From the NCBI RefSeq assembly GCF_024372725.1, contig NZ_VOUA01000018.1, positions 1 to 64,000 on the forward strand: DNA of 64,000 nucleotides. Reading direction: 5' to 3'. Source of the DNA: Methanosarcina sp. KYL-1. Lineage in GTDB: Archaea; Halobacteriota; Methanosarcinia; Methanosarcinales; Methanosarcinaceae. Of the stretch, positions 53,786-62,079 are shown piece after piece. Below the pieces are notes generated by a model that saw only the letters and a program-made list of their open reading frames with translations, was not told the DNA's origin and did not search any database. Within the stretch, counting starts at the first letter, position 1. Each line of letters starts with the position of its first letter. The position numbers were made by a program, and so were the translations under genes.

Positions 53786-55126
53786 TCAGGCACCTCCCAC
53801 AAGGGCACTGGAAATGGCAAGATGGGGCGAGCCGTCCGACACGGGCACAAGCTGCCCTCCTTTCCCGCACCTGCCTGCAGTCATTTTCAGGTCGTTGCCC
53901 ACCAGGGCCACGTGGTTCAGGATCTCAAGGGTCTTGCCCGAGAGGGAGACGTCCCTTACGAGCCCGGCAAGTTCGCCGTTCTTGATCAGGTAGCCTTTTT
54001 CGGCATTGAACTGGAAAATCCCTTCCCCGGTATTCACCTGGCCGCCCCGGGAGCCTATAAGGTACATCCCGTCCCGGACTTCTTCGAGCATTTCCTCAAA
54101 CTTTGCGTCTCCGTTATCAATGAAGGTGTTGCTCATCCGGACTATGGGCATGGAATATCCCTGGGCCCTGCAGTTTCCGGGGGTGCCGCCGAGTTTGCCT
54201 GCGGTTTCCCTGGAATGGAGGAAGGAGTTAAGGACGCCTTCTTTGATGATCTCGGTCCGGCTGGACTGGACCCCTTCGGCGTCAAAAGGATAGTACCCGA
54301 ACTCGTGCAGGGTCGGGTCGTCAATGATCGTAACGAGGGGAGATGCGATAAGATCCCCTATCCTGTTTGCAAGAATAGAATCGCCTTCAAGCACCAGGTC
54401 GGCCTCCGAGGCATGCCCCACAGCTTCGTGGGCAAAGACCCCTGCAAGTTCCTGGTCAAGCAGCACGGGCATTGTCCCCCCCTTGGGAGTTTTAGCCTTC
54501 AGGAGTTCAACTGCGGAACTGCCTGCCTTTTTGGCAAGTTCCAGGACGTTTTCCTTTTCAAAGACCTCATACCCGTATCCAAAGCGACTTTCCCGGCCCG
54601 CCTGGTACCCACCGTTTTCGGCGGCCACAGCCGAGACTGCAAAACCGGTATTTAGAAGTTCATAGGCAGATTCCACACCTTCGGAACTCCGGTACTCGAT
54701 TTTGAATTCGGACTCCATGTACATAACTTTCGTACTGTGGACTCCCTCAACCCGGGCATGGGCTTCAATGCTCTTCAAAAGTTCGACCTTGTCCTCAATA
54801 GGAACGTCCCTCGGGTCGATTTTGATCTCCGGGAGCTTGCCCAGCACAGGAGAGTTTACGGCTGCAAGTTCGACCTCTTCTTTCGGGGTGTTCGAGTTCA
54901 TAGAAAAAGCAAGTTTTGAGGCAGCTGAAACCCCCTTCTTAAGGTCAATTTCCCCCTCAACAGCCGTATAGCCCCAGGAACCCCCGCAGAGGGCCCTTAT
55001 GCCGGCCCCCCTTGTGAAGTTTCTGGAAATTTCTTCAATCTTTCCGTTGTCCAGGACGATTGAGGTGGAACTGCCCTCAATCACCCTGCAGTCATAAAAT
55101 TTAATGTCCTGCATAATGTCCTTCAT
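53786..55126 (-). CDS. tldD: TldD zinc metalloprotease subunit
   Basis: A 446-residue protease subunit. The metal site is FAHEAVGHASEADLVLEG (HExxxH), and VTIIDDPTLHEFGYYPFDAEG and GVLNSFLHSRETAGKLGGTP are family motifs. It works with TldE on peptides, in archaea likely as part of general peptide turnover. I start at the ATG at 55126, four bases after the lonB stop, with AGGA upstream; a GTG at 55141 that overlaps lonB is less likely. Order lonB-tldD-tldE on one strand with tiny gaps is clearly an operon and suggests that LonB products go to TldDE. Confidence 0.95.
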   Translation of the reverse strand: MKDIMQDIKFYDCRVIEGSSTSIVLDNGKIEEISRNFTRGAGIRALCGGSWGYTAVEGEIDLKKGVSAASKLAFSMNSNTPKEEVELAAVNSPVLGKLPEIKIDPRDVPIEDKVELLKSIEAHARVEGVHSTKVMYMESEFKIEYRSSEGVESAYELLNTGFAVSAVAAENGGYQAGRESRFGYGYEVFEKENVLELAKKAGSSAVELLKAKTPKGGTMPVLLDQELAGVFAHEAVGHASEADLVLEGDSILANRIGDLIASPLVTIIDDPTLHEFGYYPFDAEGVQSSRTEIIKEGVLNSFLHSRETAGKLGGTPGNCRAQGYSMPIVRMSNTFIDNGDAKFEEMLEEVRDGMYLIGSRGGQVNTGEGIFQFNAEKGYLIKNGELAGLVRDVSLSGKTLEILNHVALVGNDLKMTAGRCGKGGQLVPVSDGSPHLAISSALVGGA

Positions 55127-55128
55127 GT

Positions 55129-57246
55129 TCAGTTCCTGCACCCGAAAAGGTTCATGGCCTGTACGGAAGCGGGCGTTACTTCCGGAATATCAAAACTGAG
55201 TTTTGTAATGTTCTTAAGTTTTTCAATGATTGTGTTCTTCCTCGGGCCTATAAGGCTGTGTTCCAGGACTTCCGCAATCGAGGAGACGGGGATGATCTGG
55301 ATTTTATCCCTGTATCTCTTTTCAATCAGGACATCCGCCTCATTGGCTTTGGGGATGATGACTTTCTTCATGCCGGCCTGGGCTGCAGCCTCAATCTTGT
55401 AGGTGACCCCGCCCACAGGCAGGACATCGCCCCTGACCGAAAGAGATCCGGTCATTGCAACTGTCTGGTCCACGGGAATCTTCTCGAATGCCGAGATGAC
55501 TGCCGTGGCAATGGAAACCGAGGCACTGTCCCCTTCAACACCTTCATACGTCCCCACGAACTGGATGTGGACGTCATGGTTTGTAATGTCGGCACCTGTC
55601 ATGTTCTTGATGACGGCGGACACGTTCTGGACAGCTTCCTTTGCAATGGCCTTGAGCCTACCCGTGGCAACTATGCGCCCTTCGCCCCCTGACATTGCAG
55701 GGGTTACTTCGGATACTATTGGAAGTACGATCCCGGAGTCTCCACCCATAACAGCAAGCCCGTTGACCCTGCCAACGGCTGCGCCGCTTCTCAGGAAAGA
55801 CGAGTAGTCCCGCTTCTGTTCAAGGTAGCGGTCTGCAAGCTGCTGTTCGATGGACCTGGCTATCCGCTTTGCGGCAAGCACGTGTTCGGTTTTCGTGAGG
55901 GGAGCGCCCTCGGAGTGGGCAATGTCTCCTGCCACGCGGACAAGCCCGCCCAGGTCACGGAGTTTCAGGGTAAGGTGGCCTTTCCGGCCTGCACGCCTTC
56001 TGGCTTCCCGGATGACTTCTTCTACCGCACCTTCGTCAAAGTGAGGGATGTGCCCGTCCCGGAGGACTTCCTGGGCCACGAAACGGACCAGTTTATTCCG
56101 GTTTTCGGGGGTGTCTTCCATGGAATCCCTCATGTAGACCTCATACCCGTAACCCTTGATCCTGGACCTCAGGGCAGGGTGCATCTTCTGCACCGCATCC
56201 AGGTTTCCTGCGGAAACCATAATGAAGTCACAGGGGACAGGCTCGGTTTTCACAAGAGCCCCGGAACTCCTCTCGGACTGCCCGGTAATCGGGTACTCCT
56301 TTTCCTGGAGCGCAGTCAGGAGGCTCTGCTGGGATTCAAGCCTGAGGGTGTTGATTTCGTCGATGAACAGCACACCCTTGTGGGCCTTGTGGATGTCGCC
56401 GGCTTCCACCCTGTCGTGGGCAGGGGTCTCAAGCCCTCCGGACTGGAAGGGGTCGTGCCTGACGTCTCCAAGCAGGGCTCCTGCGTGGGCTCCGGTTGCA
56501 TCGATGTAGGGTGCGTGTTCCTTGTCAAAATTAGAAACAGCCAGTTTCGGGATCATCATCTCCTCTTTCGGAAGGAACTGGCGGGTAAGCATGAGAATCA
56601 TGATACCTGCGATGATGCCCCAGAGGAGCTGGCCTACAAAGTAAGAATAAATGATGATGCCTACAACAAAGAGCATCATGAGCATGTTCCGGGCCTGGGC
56701 TTTCTTTCTTGCTTCCATCTTGTGAGCCATGACGATTTCTCTGCCCTTCCCGGCCGGGACTTCCCGTATCTTGGGGTTGTTTGCGTCCTCCATGTTCGGA
56801 TATACAAGGATATCCTTGAGCTCTTCCTTGGGGAGAAGTTCTGCCATAGCCTTTGCGAGCAGGGACTTTCCCGTACCCGGGGTCCCGATCATCATGATGT
56901 GGCGCCGCTGGCTGGCCGCCTTCTTGACGACTTCAACCGCATGCTCCTGCCCCAGCACCTGGTCGATCAGGAGTTTCGGGACCTCTATGTTAGAGGTATT
57001 CTCGAACTTTTCGAGGTTGATTTCTTCGTCCATTTCAGACTCTTCCAGACTCTGATCAGGCTCAGACCCGGCAGTAACCCCATGGGACTCCGGGCTGGAC
57101 TCCTGGCCGGATTCCTGACCGGACTTATCCATCTCCTGGTCGGCCGCAGACTCGCCTGTGTTCTGATTGGCCCCGTCGATAATATGGACTGGCTCATCAA
57201 TCTTTCCGGCAGACTCGTCTATGATCTGATTAGTATTATACTCCAT
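55129..57246 (-). CDS. lonB: Archaeal membrane-bound Lon protease, LonB
   Basis: A 705-residue ATP-dependent protease. A polar, acidic region (1-85) precedes the AAA+ domain with Walker A GTPGTGKS (121-128) and Walker B GVLFIDE (291-297). A hairpin of two membrane segments (about 187-220) is inserted between them, as in archaeal LonB. The protease domain has the Ser-Lys dyad S574 (GDSAS) and K617 (VTYKIEA), 43 residues apart as in other archaeal LonB proteins. The acidic extension is longer than in many relatives. The enzyme degrades misfolded and regulatory proteins at the membrane. It begins the operon with tldD and tldE. Confidence 0.97.
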   Translation of the reverse strand: MEYNTNQIIDESAGKIDEPVHIIDGANQNTGESAADQEMDKSGQESGQESSPESHGVTAGSEPDQSLEESEMDEEINLEKFENTSNIEVPKLLIDQVLGQEHAVEVVKKAASQRRHIMMIGTPGTGKSLLAKAMAELLPKEELKDILVYPNMEDANNPKIREVPAGKGREIVMAHKMEARKKAQARNMLMMLFVVGIIIYSYFVGQLLWGIIAGIMILMLTRQFLPKEEMMIPKLAVSNFDKEHAPYIDATGAHAGALLGDVRHDPFQSGGLETPAHDRVEAGDIHKAHKGVLFIDEINTLRLESQQSLLTALQEKEYPITGQSERSSGALVKTEPVPCDFIMVSAGNLDAVQKMHPALRSRIKGYGYEVYMRDSMEDTPENRNKLVRFVAQEVLRDGHIPHFDEGAVEEVIREARRRAGRKGHLTLKLRDLGGLVRVAGDIAHSEGAPLTKTEHVLAAKRIARSIEQQLADRYLEQKRDYSSFLRSGAAVGRVNGLAVMGGDSGIVLPIVSEVTPAMSGGEGRIVATGRLKAIAKEAVQNVSAVIKNMTGADITNHDVHIQFVGTYEGVEGDSASVSIATAVISAFEKIPVDQTVAMTGSLSVRGDVLPVGGVTYKIEAAAQAGMKKVIIPKANEADVLIEKRYRDKIQIIPVSSIAEVLEHSLIGPRKNTIIEKLKNITKLSFDIPEVTPASVQAMNLFGCRN

Positions 57247-57730
57247 GGTTAGCTCACATATTCTAACGTTATTGGATAGACGTTATCTGTTTGATATATA
57301 CCTGACGCTTTCTAAAAAATAAAGAACTCAATGAGAAAATGATCGCAAAAGGCTGGATGTTACAGTAACCTCACTTTAATCTCACATAAATGTTACTGCA
57401 ACCTCAATTATATCTGCGGCTACTTATATAAACATGCAGTATATATAATTAACCTGCCTCCGTATTTATAATATATACGTTTCTTTTGTTATATACGGTT
57501 TACTGGTTGTATTTTTTATAAGGAAAATCACTAAAAAAATAAAACCCTGAAATGAAATAGTAAAAAGTTATCCAACCCAAAATGTCAACTGAATCCTCAA
57601 CTTAAATCCCCGACTCCACAAATCATCCCTACTCTGCAAATCATCCCTACTCTGCAAATCAACAAAATTGACCTTACTCCACAAATAGAGATCGACAGCT
57701 ATTTAAAAAAATAAAGGGGATTTTTCTCTT
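57247..57730. other. Divergent promoter region between lonB and TPR gene
   Basis: AT-rich, no gene. GTTACTGCAACCTCAATTATATC resembles GTTACAGTAACCTCACTTTAATC 30-50 bases earlier (57360-57420). TATATAATTAACC (near 57440) and TATAATATATACG (near 57466) are TATA-like. CAAATCATCCCTACTCTG occurs twice (57617-57655). Confidence 0.45.
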
Positions 57731-58504
57731 ATGTCCAGAAACAAGGTAAAAAATCTCCTTCTCCTCAAGCAGATCCATAACGCTGTGGCCCAGATCAAGA
57801 AAGGGAAACTGGATAAAGCCCTTGAGACCCTTGACAAAGCCGAGAAGTCCGCAAGGACAGCAAAGTCCACTGATGCCCTCTACTACATTCTTTTCACCCG
57901 GGGCGGCATCCTCTACACCGCAAAAGAGTATGACAGCGCCCTGGAAACCTATGGAAAAGCTCTAGAAGTGGGCTCCGAACTCCTCAAAGCCGACCCCGAA
58001 AACGCCGACTACCAGCACTACATGGGCACAACCCTCAGCAACATCGGAAACCTCCTCAAAAAGAAAGGCGAAACCCAGGCCGCCGCCGAGTCCTATTCCC
58101 ACGCCCGGGAGATCTACACCGCCCTCCTTACCCGGGACCCCGAAAACGCCGTCTACCACTCCTACGCCGGCGAAAACCTTAACAATTACGGCGCCCTCCT
58201 CACCGAGACCGGCTCCCTCGACACCCTCAACACCGCCTGCGAAGTCCTCTCCGAAGCCGCCGGAATCTACGAAAAACTCCTCTCCGAAAAACCCGACAAC
58301 CTCGGCTACCAGGCCGAACTTTCCGTCGCCCTCAGCCAGCTCGGCCACTGCATGAAGCAAATAGGCGGAGACAAAACCGAAGAAGCAAAAAAAGCCCTGG
58401 AAAAAGCCCTGGAAATGCAGGAAACCCTGCTCACCCAGCAGCCCGAAAACGAAAAAATCAAAGAAGCCATCAATCTAACCCGGGAACGCCTGGAAGGCCT
58501 TTAA
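57731..58504 (+). CDS. TPR protein of the MSR family, copy 1
   Basis: A 257-residue cytoplasmic protein with six or seven TPR-like helix pairs. It begins MSRNKVKNLLLLKQIHNAVA, and the repeats look like YDSALETYGKALEVGSELLK and NLLKKKGETQAAAESYSHAREIY. It is a paralog of the protein at 60301-61086 (MSRPNRQKVDL). From about 57970 to 58400 the codon choice is unusual, with C in nearly every third position, unlike its neighbours, which may reflect recent transfer or high expression. Role unknown; it most likely binds a partner protein. Confidence 0.85.
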   Translation: MSRNKVKNLLLLKQIHNAVAQIKKGKLDKALETLDKAEKSARTAKSTDALYYILFTRGGILYTAKEYDSALETYGKALEVGSELLKADPENADYQHYMGTTLSNIGNLLKKKGETQAAAESYSHAREIYTALLTRDPENAVYHSYAGENLNNYGALLTETGSLDTLNTACEVLSEAAGIYEKLLSEKPDNLGYQAELSVALSQLGHCMKQIGGDKTEEAKKALEKALEMQETLLTQQPENEKIKEAINLTRERLEGL

Positions 58505-59030
58505 CTTCCGGGCTCGACTCTCTTTTTTCTGATCTCGTACAATCTTTTCCATTAATCTTTTCCATTTTCACCCCCCTCTTTTTGAGCTTAAAATCAATTC
58601 CCTGCAACCTTAATTCATTGAGTTTACTCTGACCGAAACCTGTCTGTTATCTACCCATAAACTGGACCCCACGCACTCACCGTTTGCGAAGCAAACGGCG
58701 TTTTCCCAAAAATTAAAAAAAGAACAGAATACACACCAAACGACCCAGTGACAGCAGCGACTCAACAGCAACTCAACAACGACTCAACAGCGACTCAAAG
58801 ACCAGAAGCAGAACCAGAAATGAAACCTGAAATAGATATAAAACGAACCCAAAAAGGCCCGAAAAGTGAAAATAGATCTGACAGGTTCAACCACCCCGGG
58901 TCATTCAGCTTCCAGCGACTGAAAAACCGTCCCCCGGAATCCGGAGCCCGGCAAAACCGCTTTTTCTGATTTTGTTCCTTTCCGGCCTCCGGAAAGGAAT
59001 GTCGGCATCTCAAACTCGCCACCAGTGCTA
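58505..59030. other. Intergenic region with hairpin and short repeats
   Basis: Contains the palindrome at 58680-58698 and repeated CAGCGACTCAACAGCAACTC-type words (58749-58798), four times about 12 bases. A GGAATCCGGAGCCCGG and CCGGCCTCCGG pair of GC-rich words lies near 58935-58995, a possible terminator for the minus-strand gene. No gene is seen. Confidence 0.5.
58680..58698. repeat. Palindromic element (REP-like)
   Basis: CCGTTTGC GAA GCAAACGG followed by CGTTTTCCC. On the other strand it reads GGGAAAACGCCGTTTGC, with TTC loop, so it is the same type as the element at 38733, with two base pairs of the stem changed on both sides. Confidence 0.75.
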
Positions 59031-59474
59031 TTACAGGTTATCTCCAGAAAAGAGCAACATGTGCATGTAGAGCAGGATCATCAGCCCGGCCACGATCCCC
59101 CATATGAACTGCAAAGTAAAGTAAGAGTAAATGACCAGCCCGAGCACGAAGAGAGTGACCAGGATATTTGCCAGCCTGACCTTCCGCTTCATCCGGGGGT
59201 CATGCGGGGTCCCCGCGTCCTCTTCGTTCCGGTCGCACTCCAGGAAATAGCGCTGTTCCTGCCTCATAAGGAAAAGCAGCCTCAGGACAAGAATATCAAT
59301 AACAATGCCCCAGAGGAGCTGTCCGATGTAGAAAGTGTAGAGAAGGACGGCTGCAAGGAAGATAGCCACGAGTATCCAGTAGGTTTTTTCGTATCTGCTT
59401 TTCCCGGAAGGCACGATTCTGCCCCTCGCCGGGATTTCTTCCCTGCCTCTTTCCATCTCTGCCCCCCTGCCCAT
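59031..59474 (-). CDS. Membrane protein made of two LonB-type membrane hairpins
   Basis: A 147-residue membrane protein with four hydrophobic segments. Its second half (ANILVTLFVLGLVIYSYF, QFIWGIVAGLMILL) closely matches the membrane hairpin of LonB (RNMLMMLFVVGIIIYSYF, QLLWGIIAGIMILM), and its first half (ILVAIFLAAVLLYTFYIGQL, LWGIVIDILVL) is a second copy. The DNA is similar as well: ATGCCCCAGAGGAGCTG is found at both loci on the plus strand. It has no AAA+ or protease part. It sits 1.8 kb from lonB on the same strand but separated by a TPR gene on the other. It may pair with the LonB anchor. Confidence 0.85.
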   Translation of the reverse strand: MGRGAEMERGREEIPARGRIVPSGKSRYEKTYWILVAIFLAAVLLYTFYIGQLLWGIVIDILVLRLLFLMRQEQRYFLECDRNEEDAGTPHDPRMKRKVRLANILVTLFVLGLVIYSYFTLQFIWGIVAGLMILLYMHMLLFSGDNL

Positions 59475-59854
59475 GCTGAATATTCATCTCTTTGAATAAC
59501 TGTTGACATGGATGAAAATTCGAGAAACTGGAACTAAAGAAAGATATGGAACTCTGAGAATCTATAATTAACCCTCAAATAATATGGAATGAGGGGGAAG
59601 AAGGGATGTGGTGTGAGAATAACTAAGGAAATGTGAGAATAACTAAGGAAAGTACTTTATCCATTATAGCAAAAAAGAGTGAAATGCTGCTTCTTTTATT
59701 CCATTTTCATGCTCAGGCCGCTCTCCTTCGTCGAGCGTGAAAAATCTCCGCCTGATACACCTATTTCCCCAGCCCCGGCTGACCGCCTTCAGACAGGTTC
59801 AAAAAAAGAGATACGGGAAGTTTTGCTGAAACTCACGCCACGGCTGTTCCGGCC
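59475..59854. other. Intergenic region
   Basis: No gene. GAATAACTAAGGAAATGTGA-type words occur twice in tandem (59616-59650). GCTCTCCTTCGTCGAGCGTG (59720-59739) is part of a weak inverted element related to the GC-rich palindromes. The 3' end contains the flank of the zinc ribbon gene. Confidence 0.45.
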
Positions 59855-60064
59855 TTATGTGAAGAGGTCGAAGATGTTGCCGAGCATGCTGGTGTCGCCT
59901 TTGTAGAATTCGGTGTATTTGCAGCGTTTGCAGGTGACATAGGCGAATTTCTTGTTCTGGACATCGAGGACTTTGCTGATGAAGCCGCCTGTGGCCTGGA
60001 TCTGGCCGGTTTCGTAGGTGGCGTTTCCGCATTTGGGGCAGGTGAAATTGATATTTGCGCTCAT
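59855..60064 (-). CDS. Small zinc ribbon protein
   Basis: A 69-residue protein with a zinc ribbon: CPKCGN near residue 9 and CKRCKY near residue 46, the pattern of the YpzJ-like/COG3478 nucleic-acid-binding group. It begins MSANINFTCPKCGNATYETG and has QIQATGGFISKVLDVQN between the knuckles. The upstream 27 codons of the longer frame are unlike the family, so the start is the ATG at 60064. It is divergent from the second MSR-type TPR gene. Function unknown. Confidence 0.85.
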   Translation of the reverse strand: MSANINFTCPKCGNATYETGQIQATGGFISKVLDVQNKKFAYVTCKRCKYTEFYKGDTSMLGNIFDLFT

Positions 60065-60300
60065 TTTTTGGCCTCTGTAAGGGTTTTTTGAAATTTTGAG
60101 ACGGTATGAAGAATGAAATAGCTTCACTCTGGCGCTATTTAACATTTTTGCAAAAATTGGGGAAAGGAAAGGGAAACAGAGGGGATGCGGAGGAGATGCG
60201 GAGGAGATGCGGAGGGGAAGGAGAGAAAAAGGGAGTCAGGTGGGAATCAGTGCCGGAAAAACCAAAACATATATAAAAAAATAAAATGGACATTTAATAT
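60065..60300. other. Divergent promoter region
   Basis: GATGCGGAGGA repeats three times with small changes (60183-60215). A TATA-like region TATATAAAAAAATAAAATGG (60270-60290) precedes the TPR gene. A loose inverted CACTCTGGCGCTATTT word is near 60124. No gene is seen. Confidence 0.45.
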
Positions 60301-61086
60301 ATGTCCAGACCGAACAGACAGAAGGTCGACCTTACCGCACGGAAGATCGACAGGGCTTTTGCTTTTATTAAAGATATGAAATACAACGAGGCGCTGAAAC
60401 TGCTCTCCGAAGCTGAGGAAGCTGCGGAAGAGTCAGGGGACCCGGGCTCTATGTACGATGCTTTTTTTACGAAAGGGAGTTTCCTGCAGGCTTTAAGGTT
60501 TTATTCTGAGGCGCTTCCCTATTATGAGAAGGCGGCAGGAGTGGGTGAGGAGATGCTCAAGAACAGCCCGGAAAACCTCGATTCCTGGGTCCGGGCCGTA
60601 GCCGTCAACACCAACCTGGGAGCCCTGCAAAGGCAGATGGGGCAGCAGGAAAAGGCAAGGGAGCCTTTCGAGCGGGCTCTTGAGCTGATGCAACATATCC
60701 TCGAAAAAGAGCCTGAAAACCCCGGATACCGGAAACAGTACGGCATGATCCTGAACAACCTGGGGAACCTGTATACGAGTTTCGAGGAATACGAAAAAGC
60801 CGAGGAGAGTTTCGGAAGAGCCCTGGAAACCTACGGGAAACTGTTCATAAAAGAGCCGGAGAACAGCAGCTACCTCTATTACTTAGGGACCGCGTACATG
60901 AACCTTGGCGTCATGCTGGAAAAAACCGGAAGAAGGGAGGAAGCCGGAGTAAACATGGAAAAAGCCCTGGAAATCCGGGAGAAGCTTCACGAGATCGAAC
61001 CTGAAAACCCCGAATATGCGAAAGACCTCGAAGTAACCAGGGAGAAACTGAACAAACTTAAAGAAAAAGGGGTTCAGGAAGAATAA
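60301..61086 (+). CDS. TPR protein of the MSR family, copy 2
   Basis: A 261-residue protein with about six TPRs. It begins MSRPNRQKVDLTARKIDRAF; examples of repeats are LRFYSEALPYYEKAAGVGEE, NLGNLYTSFEEYEKAEESFG and NLGVMLEKTGRREEAGVNME. It is a paralog of the protein at 57731-58504 with similar length and start but different codon use. No signal peptide or extra domain. It is likely a partner-binding scaffold. It follows a divergent zinc ribbon gene. Confidence 0.85.
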   Translation: MSRPNRQKVDLTARKIDRAFAFIKDMKYNEALKLLSEAEEAAEESGDPGSMYDAFFTKGSFLQALRFYSEALPYYEKAAGVGEEMLKNSPENLDSWVRAVAVNTNLGALQRQMGQQEKAREPFERALELMQHILEKEPENPGYRKQYGMILNNLGNLYTSFEEYEKAEESFGRALETYGKLFIKEPENSSYLYYLGTAYMNLGVMLEKTGRREEAGVNMEKALEIREKLHEIEPENPEYAKDLEVTREKLNKLKEKGVQEE

Positions 61087-61333
61087 GAAGGGAAGCGAAT
61101 AATAAAAATAAATAATAAATGAATAAAAATAAAAAACGGAAAAGTAATAAGTGGGAGAGTAGAGGGAAAGAGGGAGAGAGCAGGGAATTTTGGGTCAGGA
61201 GCCAGCAGGAGAAGCAGCTCCCGAAGTCAGAGAGGATGCAGCAGGCGGGAGTGGAGAAAGAAATATAAAGCCGTGGGGGGTTTCCTTCGCAGGAAAGAAA
61301 TATTAGAATAGAAGTTAATTACTGCCTAGAGCC

Positions 61334-61798
61334 ATGAAAATAAAAGCTGTAATTACAATTGCAATTATCATCTCAGCGTCCCTGATGGCGGCCAGGTTCA
61401 CTCCGGGGATCGACATGGAGCAGTTCAGGGAGGGAAAATACATCCACCTTGACCAGGTGGTGATAGAGTTTGACAGGAGCGACGCCGAGATCAACATACA
61501 TTACCACCTGAGCCCCTTTGCCCAGGTCTACATGTTCCTGTTCGGGAGCAGGCACATGGAACCTAAAATAGAGGAGATATTCTTTGACTTCAAGGAAGTC
61601 GACATCCAGAAGATAGGAAGGACCAATGCCAGGATCCAGGTGAAAGGCGTATCAAGACAGAACGATGATTACTACCTCCACGACTCAAGGGAATTCGGGA
61701 TGCGGCCGGACACCCTTACCCTTGTGTACCCGGACGGGACCATAAGGAACATAGAAAAAGCCAGAGCTACCCCGGACACGTTTTATGCATATACGTGA
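61334..61798 (+). CDS. Exported protein of unknown function
   Basis: A 154-residue protein. Residues 4-20 are a hydrophobic signal or anchor (KAVITIAIIISASLMAARF). The rest is beta-rich with a conserved look: HLDQVVIEFDRSDAEINIHY, IEEIFFDFKEVDIQKIGRTN, then DTLTLVYPDGTIRNIEKA. I do not recognise the family; in Methanosarcina it may be lineage-specific. It stands alone, after a 250-base purine-rich stretch, and precedes the cysteate synthase gene by 281 bases. Confidence 0.7.
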   Translation: MKIKAVITIAIIISASLMAARFTPGIDMEQFREGKYIHLDQVVIEFDRSDAEINIHYHLSPFAQVYMFLFGSRHMEPKIEEIFFDFKEVDIQKIGRTNARIQVKGVSRQNDDYYLHDSREFGMRPDTLTLVYPDGTIRNIEKARATPDTFYAYT

Positions 61799-62079
61799 GC
61801 TTTCCCTGCCTGCAGCCCGGAAGCTCTCCTTCACATTTTCATATTTCCTTTCGTACGGCCTGGAAGCTCCCTTCAACCTTCCGTCCAGAAAATTTCCTTC
61901 CTTATCCCTTGCTTAAAACTCAATTTTTTAATTCCCTTCTTCTTGAGTTCCGTTTTCCCATTCGGGGCAGACAGTTTCCTTAATTTGCCATGGGTCCCTG
62001 AATATGACACAAAACGGATATTTTTGAGACATTTCAGGAACGTATTTAACAGGAAAAGCCCAATTTTTCCCTGATATCG

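Noticed and set aside
53784-53870. 29-codon N-terminal extension of tldE
   Set aside because: It overlaps tldD and is Cys/Arg-rich, unlike the family, whereas the ATG at 53783 fits relatives.
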